This document shows positions 56,396-64,000 of a stretch of 64,000 nt of DNA, piece after piece (positions within the stretch are counted from its first letter, which is position 1; the number at the start of each line of letters is the position of its first letter). The notes beneath the pieces were generated by a model. The model ran no database searches and was not told the origin of the DNA. It saw only the letters and a program-made list of their open reading frames with translations. A program made the translations under genes and the position numbers. Source of the stretch: Grammothele lineata (lineage: Eukaryota; Basidiomycota; Agaricomycetes; Polyporales; Polyporaceae); NCBI GenBank assembly GCA_002150815.3, contig NDFF03000001.1, positions 1,116,001 to 1,180,000 on the forward strand, written 5' to 3'.

Positions 56396-59300
56396 TGAGT
56401 TCCGCTTCTCATGGTCTGACACGGCCTCTTCATACTATTCGGTGTGACACGACTGGGTTGCCGAGTACACAGCTTAGAGGGCGAGCACGAGGACGCCGTA
56501 TGCGTCATTTAAACCGTGTGACATCACGCCCTTATCGAAAGGTAGTTAATCCAGAATTTGTGGTAGGGGGTGTTGACGGACAAAGTTATCGCGAAGCTCC
56601 ATATAACCCACTCTTGAGAACCTGGGCGGATCCGGTCTTGCCGTGGCTCGCGCTGACCCTTGCCAACAGCCTCCGGTTCGTCCGCACACGCTGCCCGGTG
56701 GCACAGTCCTGGCTCCACATTTCCAAGGCCAACATCTGCCGCCTGCCGACCTGTGGGTGTGCCACCTGCCCGGTTGCCCGTCAGCGCTTCAGTTTCAGCG
56801 TTCATGTGCCGAGATATCCGGATATCCAGCCCGTGTAATGAACCTCTATTCCCGATCCAGTCAATCCCTTTTGTCCCCGGCGCACCGCCCAACCTTTCAT
56901 CCAAACGACATCTTGTCCATCCCGTCTACTCACTCCCGGAACTTCTCGCGCCTGAGACGTGTCGGCGCCGCAAGTGCGAAGGTTTATCCTCATCTGGCGC
57001 TACCCCACATGCGCCCGGCCACCACGAAGCAGGTTAGAGAAACGATGACGGTAGCGCGTAATGCAGCGAGTAGGGCACGGCATGCAGTGCGATGATGACC
57101 TTCTCTAACGTTGGGCGACAGAGAGCACTTCCGCTGCTTCACATCGATCGCTGCATCAGCGTGCTGTATTTGTCAGTTTCTTTCCCGCGCAGAGCCGTTT
57201 ACATTGTGCTACTTTTGAGGATCGTGAAGTTAGCAGGTGGCTTTCCTACGGACGTCGGCGGGGCTGCGGTCAGGGCGTTGTGCAGCCGTATATGACATTC
57301 ACTTTCTTTCCCCTATCGATCCAGAGTGATAGGTTTGGACAGCCAAAGATCCAACCCCCCTGCATAGCGATCGTTCTTGCAGTAGGGTCATCATTTGAGC
57401 GCAGCGATATCGCACGATCAGAGTTCGACATTCGAGTGGTGTGCTGAGAAAACGCTTGGGCTAGAGCCGTAGTCGCAGTTGTCCTCGTCTTCTCATCGTA
57501 CCTGCCCGTGAACTTAGAATCTACGAGGTTGCCACGTCTCCGTTAGCATACCCCATGTGGTGTGCGGAACGGACGGCGCGCGGGTCCTGCCTGTGACTTT
57601 GTAGGGATCTTCAGTTCCGCCGACCCACAGCACGAGTGTACCGGCAGCGTTGTATAGACTGGTGTCCTATTCGATACCAATCCGATGGCCCTCAAGGTAT
57701 TATGAACGACTAGTACTATCCTTACGGATAAACGCGAGAACCTAGTCCGAGTCTTGGCTACTTAGAATCTAACGAGTATCTTCGATATGGTGGCTGGATG
57801 GTCTGATTTCCCACCGTGCAACTGACAAGCCGGTACGCCGCCTTACTAACCTCTTCCGGAACCTCAGCACATATCTCGGTATTTTTACGCAGTTGATGGT
57901 TTGAACGCTAGCCATCAATCGAGACAGGTTCGTTATGTTCATGAGCACTCTTCCACGTTCAAGTAGTGCACCTACAGTTCCTCAACGACTAGTAATAGTG
58001 ACTACATGAGACTGGGGTCTCGTCGATACACTCCAGCCTATCATGCGCTGTTGGCTGACATTATATTCCCGCGCACCGGCAGGAGCCCACGGCGTGTATG
58101 ACGAATAGACTTCCACAAGCTGAGGATGGACACGACTGGATCCCTGATGCACATTCCCTTCTGTGGGCCACGGCTCCCACAAATCATCGCCGCGAGAAGC
58201 AGTGAAGAGTGTCCTGAAAAAAGATAGTATTCGAGACAGTCAATGGATCGTAGGAGACGTCGCCGCAAGCCGCGGCGATGGTAGTCAGCCTCTTCCTCTG
58301 GGGATCGGAGTTCGGGAACGAGAGCTGGGCGCACTGGATGGCCGCCACTGAGCGCGGCGGTCGGACGACTTCTCCCTGATCTGTCGGAGTGTGTTGGGGG
58401 CTCACGTCAGTGCTGTCCGAATCGAACGAACGTATGCGGTCGTCAATGATTGTTTCGCATAAGGCGAGGCCAACCAGGTCGGAACGCAGGAACCGGTGGA
58501 TTTTGCGCGTGCGTTACATGCGCGCTCGTGAAGGCCGTAATGTAAAATTCAACGAGCACTCGGAACGCGGAGCTCAATGAAGCGGGCGGAGCGCCGCCGA
58601 GAACATTTCATCATCTGCACATGAGCGGGGGCTGACTCGGGCGAGGATTAGGAGGGATTAGGCCAAGCTCGCGGGGCAAGCGGGCTCCTGGATGACAGTT
58701 GCGGACATTCGTTTCGGGAAGAGCGGTACTGTAGCCACTGGGGTTGAGATTACCACCGCAATGATCACGGTGTGACTCGGATAGTTATCAGGGCATGAGG
58801 AATGCGCAGCACGCCTTCGCATCCCAAGCATCTTTCTGTGCGGCACGCCGGTCTGCGAACATTGCATGACTCATGGGAGCTACGATCCCCCGGCGGGACG
58901 TCACTATCCTCCAAGCACACGCGGCGGAGTCGTGAATGGTTTACGCGAAGAGGGGTGTGATTCCATGTGTTCCCGCGTCGGAAGATTCGGAGTGCTACTA
59001 CTGCTAGGTAGCCTCCCGAGGGGCGTCGGTGGTTTACGCCACCGTCTAAGCTGCAAGCTATGAAATGCGCCAGGGGCTCCGGGTCAAACCCATACTAGAC
59101 AGAGAGGAGGTGTGTACGAGCATACTGCAGACAGGAGCCCAGCGACGGGTGTGCGTCATCACCGCCGGGACGGTGCCCGCAACGCCCGCTAGTGGAGTGC
59201 TTGGTGTTCCGTGGCGCGCTCTGCGCACGCCTCGGTCGTCGATGCGACGCATGGTGCACGGCTGTCCAGTCGTCCCGGTCAGCGGCCGCCGGACTAACGC

Positions 59301-59990
59301 GTTACCGCGCTGGCCTCATGTACTCGACGCTTCTGACCATGGGCAGCAGGGAGGCAGTAACCTAGGATCCGAGCCACCGTCGCTACATTCGCCTTCTACT
59401 AATCCTTAGATAGCGGCCGCCATGGGACTAGGAGGCGATCTGCAGCCCTGCGCTGCAACAACACTGATGCCTCTAAAAAGCTCACGGTCCACGGCACCAC
59501 CGCCGGTCATACTCGGCTCGTGAACGAAGTGTCAAACGGCAGGGACAACAACGTACAGCGCAGTCAACTGCACAGTACCTGGAAAATTGCCGAGGTGTGT
59601 CATGTTCGTCCCTTCAAGAAACTGCCATTGATTACAAATGCGGGATGGGGGAATGCGTGGAATGGGATCAAGGATGCACGAAGGAGACTTGTGTGTAGAT
59701 GGTGATGCGGCTGGGTGGGTGTATGCGGCGTAACGACGAACATGCGAGGAATGCCATGCGACAATGCGAATGCAAATAGAGTCTGCGGAGATAACTACAG
59801 TGCACAACGGGCGTGGTCAATGCGAGACATGGCGGAGACTAGGGACGTTGACGGCGTGAAGGATGAATGCAGCTGATACGTACAATATGCGACGCGGTGT
59901 GTAATAAGCGAGATGTTCAGTAAGAGTCCATGCGCGACCAAACGTTCTAAACCGATTCTAGTATACTATTGTAGGGCATCCAACAACGGA
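56396..59990. other. Long gene-poor interval
   Basis: About 3.6 kb with no frame showing a domain and no convincing exon chain on either strand. The base composition is closer to balanced than in the flanking genes. I saw no long terminal repeats, transposase or reverse-transcriptase motifs, and no tRNA. It may be intergenic DNA, a decayed element or an unresolved non-coding locus. Confidence 0.4.
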
Positions 59991-62149
59991 TTATACCTGC
60001 CGGCCACGAGCCCTATAGTAAGGGGGCATCGGGTCTGCTGTTAATGTAGCGTAAAAGTGAATACCTGGAGGCCCTGCATTTGCGAATGGCGCAGACGGAA
60101 TGGTAGACTCATGAGGAGTCTGCGGCTCGACATGGATCGGCGGAAGCTGAGTTGCCTCAGTCATCGACACATCGGAAGCGTGCTGCCAGCCCTGTGAGAC
60201 TTCCGAGAACGGAGGAAGCATGGGCGGGGCGGGCACGTGCGAATGAGGCGCATATGGGCTCGCAGAAGCGGATTGCACCACCATTGGCATCGCGGGCGGA
60301 TAGCGAATGTGTGCAGTGGGTGGGGGTGCTTGATGATAGCGAAGACGCGCCTTGCGTGTGCGTCGCTCCTCTTCCGACTCCAGCGGGGACCCAGCCAATG
60401 AATAGAAGTACAGGTGCTACAAACAAGTTAGCGCAAACGAACAACGCATAAGCGGACAATGAGCTCACCTGCGGCACGGTGGGAGGTCGCTGGTCGTCCA
60501 TGCGATACGCAGATACTAATGTCCGTGGGTACTCTTCCGGCCGGACAGCAGGCCATACTTGTGCAGGCGCCGCATCAATGGGTGAGGCTCCTAGAGAGAG
60601 CTTGGAGAAGGACTGCAACGACTCCAAAGGCGATGCCGAACTCTCCCGTGAATGAGCGGTCGGCTGCGGGATGTCAAGGGAAAGGCCTTGCATTCGCCTG
60701 GGTACTTGGGCCGGGGGCTGCTGAATCGCGGGGAACGATGCGGAGGTGGGTGAGAACGCATCTGAAGCCGTCCGTTTGGAGCCAGCGGGGACCTCGGGCC
60801 GGCAGGGGGACGGATATGCAGAAGGGTGCGGAGCGACAACGAGTTGTGGAGGTGGTGGCGGAGCAGGGGTGAGATGGTGCGGATGAGGAAACGAGGACGG
60901 ATGCGAGGCCGCACATATGGAGGCCCGACGAGGAGAAGACGATCGGGCGCGGTGTGACTGGGCACGTGACACGCTCAGGTGAGCGTGTTTGTGACAGTGC
61001 GGTCGTGCCAGATGCGACGCGCGCACGGAGCAACGCGACCGCTGCCAGTGCTTGGAGTCTTTCTCCTTAGCAAGAACGAGGCCCGTGAGGAGGTTGAGCC
61101 ACGACTCGTACGTCGGCTTGTTCACGTAAAGGTCGAAGTCGATGCCCATCAAGAACTCCCGCTCCATGCGATTCACCTCCGCTAGCTCAATGCCAGATAC
61201 CTCAGACCACGTCTTGTTCGTGTATGTGTTGCTGGATCAGGAAGAATGAGTCAAACGACGCGTCAGAGAGACAATAAACGCGCGTACTCGTCCACAAACT
61301 TGTTCGCAAGCATGAGCGCCGCGATAGCAACCCGGTACTCACTACCGGCCTGCCCCGACGTGAAAGGATTACGCGCTTTGAGGCGGTAGATGTAATTTAG
61401 GGATAATACGATGACGGACTGGCTGACTTGGGTGGTCTCCAGTACTTTTTGAATGAAGCGCACGAAGGAAGGAGAGACAGAGAACTGGAGGAGGGCGGTC
61501 GAAGAGTTGCTGTGAGGAGAGAAGGACGCGTGCTGCGAGGACGCGACGCGGTTGCGCTTCGAGGGCGAAGAGGACGTGCTAGAAAGAGTAGAGAACCAGA
61601 GGTAGCAGATCATCTCACACGTCTTCTCTGCGATGAAGCGCGAAGAGCGGTGCGAGTCGCTGCCGAACCAGTCGAGCGAATATGACGTCGAGGTAAAGGG
61701 GTCCTCGGGTAGCTCCTGTTGTGATGACGAAGGGGAAGGCTCAAGAGAGCGAGACGGCTGGGGAAGATGGACCGAAGGAAGACGGTATGAGGTGGTGGCG
61801 AACTTGGTATTCCAGTGGTCGTAGTCATCGGCAGGAGGTGTTACTTCGCATGGGTGTCAAAACAGAGGACGCGCGAAGTACGGCAGCACGTACCTGGAGA
61901 ACGTTGGGATATGCGCTTGTCAAAGTAAGATATAGGAGGCAAGACGGTGGGTGTATGCTGGTGCGAGACCAGGACGCGTCTTGGAGGCGCGGTGGAGAGG
62001 GGCGGAGTGAGAGGAGCGTCAGACCTTGTTGGCCGCCAGTTGTTCCAGGAGCTGGCGAGCTCGAACGGGAGCGGGAGGGTTGCGGTAGACATTGGCGAAG
62101 AATGTGGCGAAGGAGGAAGGGAGGGACGGGCGTAACAAGCGTGCGGCAT
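59991..62149 (-). CDS. Cyclin, Pho80/Pcl type, with long Pro-rich tail
   Basis: A partner of a Pho85-type kinase. The ATG at 62149 gives MPHACYARPSLPPSPHSSPM; a second ATG at 62092 (MSTATLPLPFELASSWNNWR) is equally possible. A short intron ends with acceptor GCGAAG. Then come SLDWFGSDSHRSSRFIAEKT and CEMICYLWFSTLSS. The cyclin box is FVRFIQKVLETTQVSQSVIV, then LNYIYRLKARNPFTSGQAGS, VAIAALMLANKFVDE and the next exon's NTYTNKTWSEVSGIELAEVN. REFLMGIDFDLYVNKPTYES closes the domain. The C-terminal half, about 270 residues, is Pro/Ser/His-rich and disordered, ending PMPPYYRARGRQV at 59991. The box organisation (IYRLK, KFVDE..YTNKTW) is that of the Pcl/Pho80 branch rather than mitotic cyclins. Which process it controls (phosphate, cell cycle or morphogenesis) cannot be read from the sequence. 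Confidence 0.92.
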
Positions 62150-64000
62150 AAGTAGTAGACGTAGAGTAGGCGAAGGAGAGCATGGACGAGCGACAGACGA
62201 GTTTTAAAAAAGCAAGGAGGCGGTCGATGTACATTCCGATGCGAAGGAAATCTCGTTGAAATGCGTATCTGCACACTTTACGCGCGTTAACTCTATTTCT
62301 TCCCCCTTCCTCCCGGCGCCTCCGCCTTCCGCCGCCACGCCCACAGGGGACCACCACATCCATATCCGGACCCCCATCGCCATCAATCTGGTCCCACCCT
62401 TTTCGCACCCCGCCAAACCTTGAGCATTTTCTCTCTCCCGTCTTTTTCCCTCCTGTTGCCCGGCCATCTCCCGCCTCCGCCGCCGGCATCACGGCAGCGT
62501 CCGTCTCCCCGGGATTCCCCATAGCCTTTCCCCCCTTTTCGCCCATTTGCGGCAGGTGAGGACTGTGCACGTGATCCTGGGCTGGCCCTTTGGCCGCGTG
62601 ACGTGCGCAAGTGTCCCCGGAAAGGCAAGCTGGAGCGAGATTCCCGCGGGGATAATGGGTGGAAAAGCGCGGTTCTGGGCTGGCGGGAGTGGGATGGGGT
62701 CAATCTGAGGCGGATCTGGCGGCCCTCGCACTCGTCTCGAACGCAGAGGGCGCGACGGCTGGCGTGCCCAGTTGGGTTGCGCCCTATTGCGCCTCTTGTT
62801 CGCTGCCGTCGCCGTCTCGAGCCCTCGGTTGCGCATCCACCGTCCGTCATCGAGAGCCTCAGCGCATCTTCTATTCCAGCCGCGGGTCTCTCCGTGTGCC
62901 TCTGTCCCATCGGCCGCCCGACCACTCCTGGGCGAGTGCTCCCCGTTTCCCCATCCGCCCTTCGCGGCCCAGCCCTCTCGTCACCTACCACCCGCTTACT
63001 TGTTGGCTCCTGATGGCCAAATCCTCCATCTTCATTCGTCTTCTCCGCCTCTCCTGTCCGGCCCCTCAGATGTCTGACGCCCCTTGCGACTTGGATCCTC
63101 CTGCAATGCATCGATCCCAAATCACCCCGTCAGGCGACCCCCAGGCCATGTATCGCTCGCTCGCAGTCGCCAGAACCATCAGCCATCCCGCCGCCGTCCA
63201 TTCCTTGACTGACCGCGGCGCTACGCAGCTTGTAGTGCGACCTCTTGACGTCGCTTGCCATTTTGCTTAGGCACTGCTTAGCCTCTCCGAGTGTAGTGAT
63301 AGCCTCGTGTCCCGCCGCGGCTAATTCCCGTGGACCCCCTGAGCCTCCATATCCGGCAGGCCGTTTTCCTTTCCGGGGGGCCCTCGCAATCGAGGCACAC
63401 GGTCATCTCCCCTGGGCGCCGGGACGAGGGGGATAAGTGCCGATAAGTCCCGGAGGAGGTTATCTGGCGGATGGGGTATTTACCTCAGGGGTCGACCAGG
63501 AATTATTACCTCTGGGCATCGTGGCCGGCAAGTAGCTGCGGGGAGACATATCGCCGCGCCCACCGCTGCGGCGCGCTCGGACGCGGTTGTGCAATGCTTG
63601 TTCGAGATTCATCGAGTGCCAGCCCGCTAACGACAGCCCGAAGACGTGTTCGTCACTTGCAGCTGCTCGTCCCGGAAAATGATCTCCCATCATCCCCAAA
63701 CGCTCCCCGTCCATCTTAGCTCACCAGATGGCTGAAACCTTGCTCCCTTTCGTAATCGTCGCCACTGCTCCCTCCAAGCCCTTTTGGCGGACTGCTTCCC
63801 GTTTCTTACCAGCCCCGGCACTTTCCCTTCCCGTCGCGGGCCTCCTGCGTCTGTTCTACCTGGGAAGCTCTCCTGCGGCCGCTCTTCTCTTTCTGATATT
63901 TCGTCGCCCTCGCCACATGTTCCTTGTCCGTCGGTTTGAGCCCAGTCGATACCTATACGGGCCCTGTTTCCTTTCCTTTGTGTCTACCTCAGCGGCCCCT
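62150..64000. other. Right-edge interval, no gene resolved
   Basis: About 1.85 kb upstream of the cyclin. Several plus-strand frames are long but Pro/Ser/Arg-rich and overlap minus-strand frames. One plus-strand frame from an ATG at 63728 stays open to the edge (starting MAETLLPFVIVATAPSKPFW) and has hydrophobic stretches. It may be the start of a gene continuing past the window, but it has no support beyond being open. Confidence 0.3.

Noticed and set aside
59075..59100. GGGTCAAACCC, resembling a tRNA B box
   Set aside because: No A box at the right distance and no cloverleaf can be folded around it; a similar string at 39059 also fails.
63728..64000. Plus-strand frame from an ATG, open to the right edge
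   Set aside because: 91 codons in GC-rich, pyrimidine-rich DNA with no domain; it may be a true gene start but cannot be supported from what is visible.
1..64000. CRISPR arrays, bacterial-style operons, transposase or integrase genes
   Set aside because: None seen; the gene structure is consistently eukaryotic with short spliceosomal introns.

Overview
This window looks like nuclear DNA of an agaricomycete basidiomycete, probably a polypore-like wood-decay fungus, though I cannot name the species. The DNA is GC-rich. Genes are cut by many introns of about 50-70 nt with GT..AG ends, and several exons are very short. The gene set fits this: a lineage-type G-protein alpha subunit, a Trk potassium transporter, a small secreted protein, an S10 carboxypeptidase and an F-box protein. 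There are no bacterial operons, rRNA genes or CRISPR arrays. No gene reads as one open frame unless stated, so coordinates run from the inferred ATG to the stop and include introns.

Left third (1-22.3 kb). A partial gene runs off the left edge (-). Then come an Rgp1 homologue (-), a Trk K+ transporter (+), COP9 signalosome subunit 7 (+), an S10 serine carboxypeptidase (+), an F-box protein (+), a small secreted protein (-), an MBL-fold hydrolase (-), a P-loop PRK/URK-type kinase (+) and APC11 (-).

Middle (22.9-42.8 kb). A GH71/GH99-like protein with a long Pro-rich tail (+) is followed by a two-finger C2H2 protein (-), an RSC1/RSC2-type bromodomain-BAH subunit (+), an adenosine-deaminase-like enzyme (-), a GPALPP/DUF3752 protein (+), a FabG-like SDR (+) and a G-alpha subunit (-).

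Right third (45.7-62.2 kb). A conserved-looking hypothetical protein (-), a CUL4-type cullin (-), a SPO22/ZIP4 meiotic TPR protein (-), a small four-exon membrane protein that no single open frame reveals (+) and a Pho80/Pcl-type cyclin (-). Long gene-poor stretches lie at 28.2-30.5, 38.7-41.1, 42.8-45.7, 56.4-60.0 and 62.2-64.0 kb.

I see no gene cluster or defence system. Three genes belong to ubiquitin-ligase control (CSN7, APC11, CUL4), but they are dispersed. The most unusual feature is exon architecture. The G-alpha gene appears to need a one-nucleotide exon to encode a normal C-terminus. Micro-exons of 11, 13 and 19 nt carry the SDR Rossmann turn, the carboxypeptidase nucleophile elbow and part of a zinc finger.
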